Part shown: piece after piece, positions 53,178 through 61,937 of the stretch
How positions within the stretch are numbered: position 1 is the stretch's first letter
How the letters are laid out: each line of letters opens with the position of its first letter
Origin: Microbulbifer marinus
GTDB taxonomy: Bacteria; Pseudomonadota; Gammaproteobacteria; Pseudomonadales; Cellvibrionaceae
NCBI RefSeq assembly: GCF_900107725.1
Contig: NZ_FNQO01000002.1
Coordinates: forward strand, 248,001 to 312,000
Length of the DNA stretch: 64,000 bases
Direction: 5' to 3'
Program-made: the position numbers and the translations under genes
The notes under the pieces: model-generated
Told to the model about the DNA's origin: nothing
Seen by the model: only the letters and a program-made list of their open reading frames with translations
Database searches by the model: none

Positions 53178-56100
53178 TCAGAAATTTTTCTGAACGTTCA
53201 TGAACAGAGTACGCCCCTGCAGATCGTAGCCATAACCGATCGGAGTGTTATTGATGGCTGTAACCTCATCACCATCAACAACCGGCGGCTCCTCATCAAA
53301 TACATTAGACATGCCCAAACCGGCGGTCCAGGTATCCCCGTAGTAGTACAGAGACGCAGAGTGCACCATATAGTCATCGGCAAAGCCCACATCGCGACAA
53401 TCGACACCGCCGCTTACTGCGCCGACACAGGCGTCGGAGTAGAAGCCAGTGCCATTGGTGTCATTGATATCGCTGAACTCGTCGACATACTCATCGGCCT
53501 GCTCCACAGAACCTATGTAGCGAGAGGTCCAAGTAAAGCGGTAGTCCTCATATTGAACCCGGAATTCTGCGCTCCCTTTCCACTTCGGGTAGCCGAAGGT
53601 ACCGGTGTAGTACTCGACATCGGGAGTGCCATCGTCTGCCACGTAAGTCAGCTCACGCTGTAGCGTACGGGTGACATTCAGATTGGCAGACAGATCCAGC
53701 GCTGCCCCGAACAGGGTTACCGGCTGCTCGTAACGCAGGTTGTAATCGATACCACGCGCAACCTCGTTATCGCGGTTAACAAAGGCGCCATCGATAATAT
53801 CCAGGAAGCCGTCTTCGTCCCGGCTGAGGAGCGAGCAGAAGGCGCTGGTTCCATTCGGGTTGTTGTAGCAGTCGTTGACCAGGAACTGCGGTGTCGGCTC
53901 AATAATTGAGTTCTCGATCTCGATATCCCAGTAGGTCATGCCGAAAGTCAGGTCGAAGTCATCGAAAAACGGCTGTTCGAAGGAGAAGCCGACGGTGAAG
54001 GAGTCAGAGGTTTCCTCCTTCAATTCGGTATTACCGCCGCGGGCAACTTCGACACTATAGGTGTTGAAACCGCCATTCTCGAGGGTGGTCGGATCCACAC
54101 CACTAGCTACGCAGTTGGCCAGGACTTCCGGAGCGCGGGTATCCAATGCTGCATTGTAACCACCACTGATTGGGTCAATAGCCGCTTCCGGGATGAAGCA
54201 GGGGTCAGCCACGTTCTGGAAACCAGTCTGATTCTGCAGGAAGTTCTCACGCAGATTGGGTGCACGGTAAGAAGTACCGTAGGTTGAGCGCAGCAACAGG
54301 GACTCCACCGGGCGGTAAGCCAGCTTAGCCGAGTTGGTCCAGGCACCGCCGTAGAGCTCATCTTTCGTATAGCGTCCGGACAAGTTGGCGGACAACTCCT
54401 CGGCCATGAATTTGCCGGCCAGCAGCGGGACCTCCACCTCGGCAAAGGCCTCGTGAGTATCCTTGCTACCGGTGGCACCGCCATCGGAGAAGTAGCCGAA
54501 GAACAGGCCGTCGCGGGCGATATCATCCGGCAGGGACTTGATGCGGTCGTTACGAGTCTCGGCACCAATGCCGACCACCACATCACCGGCGGGCAGGGTC
54601 CCGACTGTGCCCGTCGCGTAGGCGGAGAAGATCGTCTGGTAGTAGGCGGTGTCAAAATCGCGGCTGTCAAACAGATAGTCCCGCTCTGCCTGGGTGGCGA
54701 AATCACCCACAACGCCCTGGTACAGGGAATCCGCATACATATCCACCGGTACACAGGTGGCTTCACCCGGCAGCGGATCACAGATATAGCTGCCCGGGTT
54801 GTTCGGGTCTTCGCGGGTAGTGGCCAGAGACTGGGCCAAGCGGTCGCCGCGCACGCCCATGCGGCTGGACTTGCCATCGGACTTGGTGATGGAGCCGGAC
54901 AGCTCGAAAGTCCAGTCGGACAGAGTGCCGACATTCAGCATCGGCAAGTCACCGCGCAGGCCGGTCACAAATCGCATCTGGGCCACTTCCACGTTGGCCT
55001 GGGTGCGGTCGCCATACACGGAGACAATCGGCAGGCTGCTCGCTGGGCCAATAGCGCCCACCAACAGACCGAAATCCTCGGGAGTGCCACCGTAAAGAGA
55101 TTGAACTTGGGCAGCAAAGTTCGGGTTGGTCAGCAGGGCATCGTAGGCGAGACCACAGTCGGTGCCGCGAATGCCATCCGGGTTACAGATGTTGAACGGG
55201 TTGGTGGCGGGGACATTGGGGAACAGCTGGTAGGCACCGGAATTGATAAAGTTCTCACGCTTGGCATAGCTCGCCTCGAAGAACGGGGTCAGGTTCATAT
55301 CACCTTCAAAGGTGTATTCGCCGAACGCCATAAAGCTGGTGCGCTCCTGTTCCGGGAACAGGTGGGCAAACAGGTCGCGGCCGTTGATATCGTAATCGCG
55401 GAAATTGATATCGGTAATGCCGTCGCCATTGCCGTCAACACCGATGCTACCGAACATACTGGACTCGGAAAAACCGTTCCAACCGCCGTTAGTGACTCCA
55501 GGCGTGTAATAAATGCTGCCGGAGAAGGGAACAGATACCCGACCCGCCAGGCTTCCCACAGCACAGCCGTCCGAGGTGTCCATGCCGTAAACAGTATTGT
55601 AGAAATTGTCCTGGGAATAGATCTTACCGTCGGTGCCCACTTCGTAGTTTCTGGAGCATCCATTGGTCCAGTCGCGATCCGCGAGGGTTACCGCATTCAT
55701 CTTGTAATGCTCGACGCCCATACCTACAAAGCCGCGGTCGAAGTTCTGACCCCAACTCAGGCTCAGGGTGGTTTCCTCACCATTTGCCTGTGACGGGCTA
55801 GTACCGAACACCTCAAAGTCCACACCGTCGAAATCTTTCTTGAGGATGATGTTGGTCACACCGGCGACCGCATCGGAACCGTAAATGGAAGAGGCACCAT
55901 CCAGCAGCAGGTCGTACTGCTGCACCAGCGAAGACGGGATCAGGTTCAGGTCGGCCGCGACTGGCGCGCCCTCTACGCCGGCGGGCGCCAGCCGGCGGCC
56001 GTTCACCAGCACCAGTGTCCGACCGGCTCCGAGACCTCGCAGATCCACGGTGGATGCACCCGGGCCGTTGTCCAGTACAAAACCTGAGAAGGTCAGGTCG

Positions 56101-56441
56101 ATTTGCTGGCCAGAGGCCGCACCGCTGCTCTGCAGAATAGAGGAGGTATCTATACTTCCCGCTTCCCGAGCACCTTCGGTATCGATAATCTGCAGCGGAG
56201 CAATACTTGAGAAAGTATCGCGCTTCAGCCTAGAACCGGTGACAACAACCTCTTCTACGTCGCCGTCCGCGATTCCAGCCGTTTCGCTTTCTGTCATTTT
56301 CTCAGCCCGTTCGGCAGCGACAGATTGCGTTTCCACCTCCATTCCTGTGACATCTTCCTGTGCTACCACAAAAGGCGCACCTATGGAAAGTGCGCTCGAA
56401 ATAGCTAGACTCAGAAAGTTCCTTTTGAACTTCAGCTCCAT
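53178..56441 (-). CDS. TonB-dependent receptor (large, peptide-type)
   Basis: A 1087-residue outer-membrane receptor. A signal peptide (about 1-28, ending VVAQ) is followed by the TonB-box region (VEEVVVTGSRLKRDTFSS) and the plug (SAPLQIID-type DTEGAREAGSIDTSSILQSSG, then GLGAGRTLVLVNGRRLAP and DAVAGVTNIILKKDF). The barrel ends YDLQGRTLFMNVQKNF with a terminal Phe. This size and plug type is common among receptors near S9 peptidases and is thought to serve peptide or siderophore-like uptake; substrate is not deducible. ATG 56441 has GGAGGG at the correct spacing. A long AT-rich promoter region lies upstream. Confidence 0.93.
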   Translation of the reverse strand: MELKFKRNFLSLAISSALSIGAPFVVAQEDVTGMEVETQSVAAERAEKMTESETAGIADGDVEEVVVTGSRLKRDTFSSIAPLQIIDTEGAREAGSIDTSSILQSSGAASGQQIDLTFSGFVLDNGPGASTVDLRGLGAGRTLVLVNGRRLAPAGVEGAPVAADLNLIPSSLVQQYDLLLDGASSIYGSDAVAGVTNIILKKDFDGVDFEVFGTSPSQANGEETTLSLSWGQNFDRGFVGMGVEHYKMNAVTLADRDWTNGCSRNYEVGTDGKIYSQDNFYNTVYGMDTSDGCAVGSLAGRVSVPFSGSIYYTPGVTNGGWNGFSESSMFGSIGVDGNGDGITDINFRDYDINGRDLFAHLFPEQERTSFMAFGEYTFEGDMNLTPFFEASYAKRENFINSGAYQLFPNVPATNPFNICNPDGIRGTDCGLAYDALLTNPNFAAQVQSLYGGTPEDFGLLVGAIGPASSLPIVSVYGDRTQANVEVAQMRFVTGLRGDLPMLNVGTLSDWTFELSGSITKSDGKSSRMGVRGDRLAQSLATTREDPNNPGSYICDPLPGEATCVPVDMYADSLYQGVVGDFATQAERDYLFDSRDFDTAYYQTIFSAYATGTVGTLPAGDVVVGIGAETRNDRIKSLPDDIARDGLFFGYFSDGGATGSKDTHEAFAEVEVPLLAGKFMAEELSANLSGRYTKDELYGGAWTNSAKLAYRPVESLLLRSTYGTSYRAPNLRENFLQNQTGFQNVADPCFIPEAAIDPISGGYNAALDTRAPEVLANCVASGVDPTTLENGGFNTYSVEVARGGNTELKEETSDSFTVGFSFEQPFFDDFDLTFGMTYWDIEIENSIIEPTPQFLVNDCYNNPNGTSAFCSLLSRDEDGFLDIIDGAFVNRDNEVARGIDYNLRYEQPVTLFGAALDLSANLNVTRTLQRELTYVADDGTPDVEYYTGTFGYPKWKGSAEFRVQYEDYRFTWTSRYIGSVEQADEYVDEFSDINDTNGTGFYSDACVGAVSGGVDCRDVGFADDYMVHSASLYYYGDTWTAGLGMSNVFDEEPPVVDGDEVTAINNTPIGYGYDLQGRTLFMNVQKNF

Positions 56442-57371
56442 GTAACCCTCCAAGGATTATTATTTTTACCTTTTTTTGAATTGCTCTGCAGGTTAATTTC
56501 CAAATCACGCTTTCCTGCAGCGATTTTTGATAATAACTAGAACTAGGCCTCTGCTCGAGAACTTGCGAAAAAATCTTGAAAAATGAAAGGCTCATCATTT
56601 TTTGGATGATTTAAGCGCCACCCCTGTTATAGCCATTACGTAATTTTGAAATAGCTCTCTCGGATTCAACATTATGAGACGATATGGAGAAATTTTGACA
56701 GTGGACTAAAAAATATTGGTTTACTCTCAACCTACTAATACATACATCGATCCATAGATAAATATCTGATCGATAGCCAGTGATAAACTCGGTGTATAGC
56801 CAGAAGATTATTTAAATTAATTTGAATAAAACTCGCTATATCAAGCTTCGCATGAACCAGAAGGAAACTAGAGTACGGAAATCGATAAAAATACAGCAGA
56901 TACATGCAATACTGACAATATAGACAGCGATTGCAGGTACTGTAATTTTACCTATAAGCACCATTTTCTAGGTTCTGCTGTATATACCCAGCCAGATAAA
57001 TAACCGAGACGATTGTCTTTAAATCAAAAATACGACAACAGTTTGAGACAGCGTAAGGCTGATTAACCTCTTGTCCCACCAGCAGGTGATCTTCGTCGGC
57101 TAACGCCGGCGACCCTGATTCTGAACAAACTGCTATGCGCTGAGTTCGCCACTGCCAACGCGTTTATTGGCCTGTGGTAGTCCCCGAGGTTTCCGCTTCC
57201 ATTCCCGCCGCAACCTCCAGGAAAATTCTGCACCTCTTTCGGCGATGGCCGGGCGCGTCTGATCGCTGAGCTCGCTGGCGCGACCGCTGTTGCACGGAGT
57301 CAGGGCCTCGTCGCACGCGTACCGTGTATCTAGGACCGTGGGGGGGGCGTGCTCTATGCACCGAGCAAGAT
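56442..57371. other. 930-base AT-rich region with no assignable gene
   Basis: 56442-57060 is strikingly AT-rich with no ORF longer than about 60 codons of plausible content; it must hold the receptor promoter (minus strand). 57061-57371 is GC-richer, with in-frame stops in all readings I checked and no family. There is no recognisable transposon end. Confidence 0.5.
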
Positions 57372-57572
57372 ATGCTCATCCCCTGTGTAAGCCTTCTGGT
57401 ACTGCTATTGATCGTGCCGCTGCGGCTGATTTTTCTCTATGTCTTCGACGGCCATCCGGGAAACTCCTCGGTGGCAGTAGTAATGTCAGTGCTGATGATA
57501 GGGCAGCTTTATGATTACGTCGGTGGCCGGTTATATGACCGGTCTGGTCGGCTCAAGCAACAACCCTATTAG
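57372..57572 (+). CDS. possible small membrane protein
   Basis: A 66-residue reading frame starting at ATG 57372 with a strong hydrophobic stretch (about 2-26: LIPCVSLLVLLLIVPLRLIFLY) and a second weaker one (about 34-48) ending in a polar tail. No family and no clear ribosome-binding site. The frame can extend upstream to GTG 57324, but those residues look random. It lies beside a decayed region, so it may itself be a remnant. Confidence 0.3.
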   Translation: MLIPCVSLLVLLLIVPLRLIFLYVFDGHPGNSSVAVVMSVLMIGQLYDYVGGRLYDRSGRLKQQPY

Positions 57573-57589
57573 TGAGCGCCACAGTAATC

Positions 57590-57836
57590 GCCTCCCCTCC
57601 ATGTTGATTCTGTTGCAGATGACAGACAATGAGGGCATGGCAGCCAAATTCGACCCATCGCGGTGATATATCTGGCCGGCATGATCTGCTTGGCGGCGGC
57701 CATGACCAGCTATTGGCTTCGGCATTGATACCGGCGAGGGGCTGAGCGCCGTGCTTACAGCTAATCTGGCAGTAAAGGCCCCGTATCTGCACACTCGGCT
57801 GTTTCGCTCTGACTGGTGGCTGACCAAGAAAAGCTG
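57590..57836 (+). pseudogene. decayed coding remnant, unknown family
   Basis: Two overlapping open stretches in different frames look protein-like: one with VIYLAGMICLAAAMTSYW and, one base shifted, GFGIDTGEGLSAVLTANL continuing to FRSDWWLTKKS and a TGA at 57834-57836. Together they suggest the hydrophobic C-terminal part of a lost membrane protein with a frameshift near 57710. No family is recognised. Confidence 0.3.
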
Positions 57837-57874
57837 AAGGGGATTGGCATGACATCTAATTTTGCGCCGCACGC

Positions 57875-59128
57875 TCAGCCAGCCAATTCCAGCAGTCGAC
57901 GCTGCAGAAACTGCCGCTCTGTTGTCTGAAGGGCTAGAGATAGGGCCTTTTTGTAGGCCGTGATTGCCTGCCTTGACATACCGAGGCGCCGATACAGGTC
58001 CGCGCGCGCGGCGTGGGCCAAGTGATAGTCACTCAGCTCGCCGCGCTCCAGTATCGCCTCTATCAGATTCAGTCCGACATCGGGGCCATCTCGCATGGAG
58101 AGAGCCACCGCCCGATTCAGCTCCACCACCGGCGACGGCGCCAGGCGCAGCAGTACATCGTATAGGCCGACAATCTCCCGCCAGTCAGTTTCCTCGGCGC
58201 AGGGAGCTTCCGCATGCACCGCGGCGATCGCCGCCTGCAGGCTATAGGGGCCGAAGCCATGGCTACGCAGTGCGCGCCGCACCAGCTCAATACCTTCGAC
58301 AATCATTTTTCTGTCCCAGAGCTTCCTGTCCTGATCTTCCAACAGCACCAGTTCGCCGGCGTCGTCTATACGCGCCTTGCGCCGGGACTCGGTCAATAGC
58401 ATCAACGCCAGCAGCCCCTGGACTTCCGCACCCGGCAACAGCCCGTTGAGCTGTCGCCCGAGTCGGATGGCCTCGCCGCTCAGGTCGGTGCGCATCAGAT
58501 TGTCACCGGTGGAGGCCGAATAACCCTCGTTGAATACCAGGTAGATAACCCGCAGCACCCCGTCGAGTCGTTCGGGGAGATCGCGCCGGACGGGCACGCG
58601 GTACGGAATCGCGGCGCTGCGAATCTTGTTCTTGGCGCGCACTATGCGCTGGGCCAGAGTCGCAGGGGCGCTCAGGAATGCACTGGCGATTTCCTCGGTA
58701 GTGAGGCCGCAGACTTCCCGCAGTGTCAGTGCCACCCGGGCGTCCATGGACAGTGCCGGGTGGCAGCAGGTGAATATCAGGCGCAGGTGGTCGTCCTCAA
58801 CGCGGTCCTCGGCCCAGTCGGCGGGATCAGCGGTTTCCGCCTCCAGCTGCTGGGCCATTGCGTCGGTGAGCGGATCCTGCCGCGCCTGGCGGCGCAACCG
58901 ATCTATCGCCTTGAAGCGGCCGGTGGACACCAGCCAGGCACGCGGATTGTTCGGCAGGCCCTCTGCGGGCCACTGTTTGAGCGCAGCGGCAAAGGCATCG
59001 TGCAGGGCCTCTTCGGCCAGCTCAAAATCCCCCAACAGGCGGATCAAAGTCGCCAGCACCCGGCGCGACTCCGCACGATAGATTTCCTCAAGCTCATGCT
59101 GCACCTGGCCGCTTGCCGATGCCATCAT
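57875..59128 (-). CDS. ECF42-type RNA polymerase sigma factor with C-terminal TPR-like extension
   Basis: A 417-residue sigma factor. The N-terminal half has sigma-70 region 2 (VLATLIRLLGDFELAEEALHDAFAAALKQWP, RAWLVSTGRFKAIDRLRRQAR) and region 4 (VALTLREVCGLTTEEIASAFLSAPATLAQRIVRAKNKI). The long C-terminal half has helical repeats (HGFGPYSLQAAIAAVHAEAP, DLYRRLGMSRQAITAYKKAL). This is the ECF42 pattern, in which the extension replaces a classical anti-sigma factor and the gene lies beside YCII/DGPF proteins, as here. Its regulon is unknown; the local VOC and YCII genes are likely members or partners. Confidence 0.9.
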   Translation of the reverse strand: MMASASGQVQHELEEIYRAESRRVLATLIRLLGDFELAEEALHDAFAAALKQWPAEGLPNNPRAWLVSTGRFKAIDRLRRQARQDPLTDAMAQQLEAETADPADWAEDRVEDDHLRLIFTCCHPALSMDARVALTLREVCGLTTEEIASAFLSAPATLAQRIVRAKNKIRSAAIPYRVPVRRDLPERLDGVLRVIYLVFNEGYSASTGDNLMRTDLSGEAIRLGRQLNGLLPGAEVQGLLALMLLTESRRKARIDDAGELVLLEDQDRKLWDRKMIVEGIELVRRALRSHGFGPYSLQAAIAAVHAEAPCAEETDWREIVGLYDVLLRLAPSPVVELNRAVALSMRDGPDVGLNLIEAILERGELSDYHLAHAARADLYRRLGMSRQAITAYKKALSLALQTTERQFLQRRLLELAG

Positions 59129-59287
59129 CCGTTCGCCTTAGACGCAAAAATAACGCTGTTATTCAATCACCAAATGGCGTTGGAAAACAGCGATTGTTCG
59201 GCAATCCACGAGCGACCGGGAGGATAGCGCCGCTGAATAAAATCAAAAAATTTTTGTTAATACTTTTTGGCTACGCCTGCGACGGCA

Positions 59288-59698
59288 TTATTGTTCGGGC
59301 TTGTCGCAATTAACCATCCAGGGAATACCGAAGCGATCGGTAAACATCGCGAATCGCTGCGCCCAGAAAGTTTCCTCCATCGGCATGGTGACCTCACCGC
59401 CCTCGGACAGGGCCTTGTAGATACACTCCGCCTCATCGGGCGTATCCACACCGATGGTGATACGGAAACCCTGCGGTTGTTGATATTGCTGACAGTCATC
59501 GGAGGCCATAAAAACCTGTTCGCCAATATTCAGCTGTGCGTGCATCACCTTCTCGAGCTGTTCGGGCGGCATGTCACTGGCCATCGGTCCATCGTCGTAA
59601 GTCATCATCGCGATGATCTCACCATCGAAAATCTTCGCATAGAATTCCAATGCCTCTTTACACTGGCCACGAAAAAACAAATATGGAGAGAAGTTCAT
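59288..59698 (-). CDS. VOC family protein (PhnB/3-demethylubiquinone-like fold)
   Basis: A 136-residue glyoxalase-fold protein: NFSPYLFFRGQCKEALEFYAKIFDGEIIAMMTY, HAQLNIGEQVFMASDD, and the C-terminal WAQRFAMFTDRFGIPWMVNC. PhnB-like VOC proteins often accompany ECF42 and YCII genes in bacteria; a metal-dependent enzyme or small-molecule sensor role is possible. ATG 59698 has GAGGACTAGG upstream; a start at 59710 is less likely. It lies between YCII and the sigma gene on the same strand. Confidence 0.88.
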   Translation of the reverse strand: MNFSPYLFFRGQCKEALEFYAKIFDGEIIAMMTYDDGPMASDMPPEQLEKVMHAQLNIGEQVFMASDDCQQYQQPQGFRITIGVDTPDEAECIYKALSEGGEVTMPMEETFWAQRFAMFTDRFGIPWMVNCDKPEQ

Positions 59699-59753
59699 CC
59701 TAGTCCTCACGGTTCTTAATAAGCGTTTTCATCACAGCGCTTTGACACGCGGC

Positions 59754-60098
59754 TCAAACCCGCAATTGGCGTATTGGGCGCACTTCCACACTGCCGACGC
59801 GAGCAGCGGGGATGCCGGCGGCGACCTCCAGGGCTTCATCCAGATTCTGCGCATCCAGCAGATAGAAACCGGCCAGCTGCTCCTTGGTCTCGGCAAAGGG
59901 ACCGTCGGTGATGGTCACCTTGCCACCGCGCATCCGTACCGTGGTGGCGCTGCTCACCGGTTCCAGCGCTTCTGCAGCCAGCATGCGGCCACTGCCGGCC
60001 ACTGACTCGGCATAGGCCTGGCATTCGGCATCGGCCGGGCTGTCAGGCAGCGAATGCAGTCTCTCCTCTTCGCTGTACACGAGGCACAAATATTTCAT
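59754..60098 (-). CDS. YCII/DGPF domain protein
   Basis: A 114-residue YCII-related protein with start MKYLCLVYSEEE, the family motif DGPFAETKEQLAGFYLLDAQNLDEALEVA and the end GSVEVRPIRQL. DGPF proteins are the usual genetic partners of ECF42 sigma factors. ATG 60098 has AGGGAG upstream. The reading frame continues without a stop into a partial second YCII sequence (next entry), so a longer fused product from an upstream GTG cannot be excluded. Confidence 0.9.
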   Translation of the reverse strand: MKYLCLVYSEEERLHSLPDSPADAECQAYAESVAGSGRMLAAEALEPVSSATTVRMRGGKVTITDGPFAETKEQLAGFYLLDAQNLDEALEVAAGIPAARVGSVEVRPIRQLRV

Positions 60099-60323
60099 CG
60101 TCGTCTCCCTGTTTTGGTAATTGGCAGTGTCGGCTTCCGTAGAAAGCGGCTCGAGGCGCCGCAAAATTGCTATCGCGCCCCTTTGCAGCAACATTGCAGA
60201 GCGCTGAATAGCCTGATTCAGGTCACGCGCGTCAATTAACGCCGCGGCAACCAGTGGCGGGCCCGGCGTGAACTGGCGCCAGGCGACTGACGATCGCGGA
60301 TAGATCAGGCACAGGTATTTCAC
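60099..60323 (-). pseudogene. internally deleted second YCII copy, in frame with the intact gene
   Basis: GTG 60323 (after GAGGGTGTG) opens VKYLCLIYPRSS, like a YCII N-terminus. It jumps directly to ALIDARDLNQAIQRSAMLLQRGAIAILRRLEPL, which aligns with the YCII C-terminal part LLDAQNLDEALEVAAGIPAARVGSVEVRPIRQL. The middle of the domain, including most of DGPF, is missing. No stop codon separates it from the intact gene. Confidence 0.6.
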
Positions 60324-60419
60324 CACACCCTCATTGCAACGCACTATTCACTGGATAGTCGCAACGGACGAGTGGATTTCGACAGGACTCTGCGAAATTT
60401 TTTATGAAGGGTTCGTCGG

Positions 60420-61010
60420 TCAGGGCGACGGCGGGGGAATCGGGCTGGATAGCGACGCGGACTGGTGATCGAAGTTCAATACGCGGATCACCAGGCGGCG
60501 ATTCTTTTGCTGTCCTGCGGGCGTGCTGTTGTCGGCAATGGGGTCGGTATCGCCATAGCCCTGGGCCTGCACCCGGTCAGCCGCGATACCGCGCTCGAGC
60601 AGGAAGCGGCGCACCCATTCGGCGCGCCACTGGGATAGTTTCAGGTTTTTTTCCGCCTCACCTTCGTTATCGGTGTGGCCTTCGACCGCGATGCGCAGGC
60701 TCGGAAAGTCACGCATGATCACCAGCAGGGTCTCCAGATCGCCGATGCTATCCATCAGCGGTGCAAATCCGCCCGGTTCGAACTCCAGCTGCAGCACGAA
60801 TGTATCACCGCCATCGCGGGGGGCGCCGCGCAGATAGCGCACCAGGTCGTCGCCGAAGGGCGCCGCCTCGCGAGCGACCTGCTCACTCAGACCGGCCTGC
60901 ACTTCGGTGAGGGGATCGAGCGTGTACTTCTTGTGCGGGTCGTAGCAGCCACTGGCCGCCAGCGCGGCCAGAAGCGGAATACAGTATACGGGCGGGCGAA
61001 GACTCGCCAT
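60420..61010 (-). CDS. OmpA-family lipoprotein
   Basis: A 196-residue lipoprotein. The N-terminus PLLAALAASGCYDP has a lipobox with Cys near residue 22. The C-terminal domain (about 85-185) is OmpA-like peptidoglycan-binding: VEGHTDNEGEAEKNLKLSQWRAEWVRRFLLERGI, then AQGYGDTDPIADNSTPAGQQKNRRL. Such Pal-like proteins tether the outer membrane to the cell wall. ATG 61010 is used; TTG 61016 is possible. It is divergent from the next gene. Confidence 0.9.
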   Translation of the reverse strand: MASLRPPVYCIPLLAALAASGCYDPHKKYTLDPLTEVQAGLSEQVAREAAPFGDDLVRYLRGAPRDGGDTFVLQLEFEPGGFAPLMDSIGDLETLLVIMRDFPSLRIAVEGHTDNEGEAEKNLKLSQWRAEWVRRFLLERGIAADRVQAQGYGDTDPIADNSTPAGQQKNRRLVIRVLNFDHQSASLSSPIPPPSP

Positions 61011-61056
61011 GTACAAGACTCCCGATTTTTGCCGGCGTCCAGTTCATTGTAGTGCA

Positions 61057-61082
61057 GTTGCCACTGTTGCCACTGTTGCCAC
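61057..61082. repeat. 9-bp tandem repeat, three units
   Basis: GTTGCCACT repeated at 61057-61065 and 61066-61074 with a third copy lacking the last base (61075-61082). It lies in the 141-base gap between divergent genes, a place where slippage could change promoter spacing. Confidence 0.7.
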
Positions 61083-61151
61083 GCGGACTACCGGACCATA
61101 CTGCCGCACACTAGCATTTACTTCCTGTGGCCAGCTGCTAACGGGAGTTTG

Positions 61152-61904
61152 TTGCACTTGCGTTTAATGTTGCGAACCATCAACGGCCTGCTACTCGTGC
61201 TTCTGTGCGGCCTGCAGGCGGCTATCGCCCAGCAGCTGGTGACAGTAAACCCCGGCGAAATCCGCGTGGACGGCGACAAGGGCGTGCGCCAGACCGTGAC
61301 CTGGCGTATCGCCAGCCGCGGCGGTGCCAGCTCCGCGCAAGCAGAGTTCGTCAACCTGGACAACAACCGGGTACTGGAAGCCATGGCGGCGCCGCTGGGT
61401 ACCAGCGACAGTGTCGGCACAGTCAGCGAACAATTGAGGATTTCCCCGGCACAGGCACGGCGCTGGTACAGCGCGGGCGTGCGCCGGCTCGGCTACCGGC
61501 GCACTTTCAGCGGCGCGGGCGGCAGCATCTCCAATCGCGTCGTGATCCAACTGCAGTTCAGCGGGCGCCTGGCCGGTCTCTCGGCGTCACCGGCCCAGCA
61601 GACACTGACCGAGAACTCCGGCCAGATGATGCTGAAATGGGATTTTCGCGGTGCCGGGCTCGGCGAGCTGAATGCCGTATCCACCAACGGCTACTTCCTG
61701 GACGGAGACCGCGTCGTTTACACCGTCGAGCAACGCCTGGTCACCGACGGCCAGCGCCGCATTACGGAAGTGGTACAACTGCCACCGGGACTAGTGAAGG
61801 GACTGCTCGCAGAAGGCGTCGAGCAGTTGCGCTACAGCCGCACCTTTATCGATAGCAAAGACCGACAGCGCAGTGCGTCGGTAATCGTGAACCTACGGCG
61901 TTAG
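61152..61904 (+). CDS. exported hypothetical protein
   Basis: A protein of about 250 residues with a signal peptide (LLLVLLCGLQAAIAQQ). The mature part is beta-rich, with three recurring blocks ending in paired aromatic/Arg motifs (RRWYSAGVRRLGYRRTFSG, then VEQLRYSRTFIDSKD) that suggest two related Ig-like halves. No family is recognised. GGGAG at 61143-61147 favours the TTG at 61152; ATG 61167 would give a cleaner signal peptide and TTG 61149 is also in frame. It lies divergent from the OmpA-like gene. Confidence 0.65.
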   Translation: MHLRLMLRTINGLLLVLLCGLQAAIAQQLVTVNPGEIRVDGDKGVRQTVTWRIASRGGASSAQAEFVNLDNNRVLEAMAAPLGTSDSVGTVSEQLRISPAQARRWYSAGVRRLGYRRTFSGAGGSISNRVVIQLQFSGRLAGLSASPAQQTLTENSGQMMLKWDFRGAGLGELNAVSTNGYFLDGDRVVYTVEQRLVTDGQRRITEVVQLPPGLVKGLLAEGVEQLRYSRTFIDSKDRQRSASVIVNLRR

Positions 61905-61937
61905 CAAACTACTGTAGAAAGTTACGCCATAAAGCCG

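Noticed and set aside
61057-61082. CRISPR-like repeats
   Set aside because: Units are 9 bp and contiguous with no spacers; it is a simple tandem repeat.
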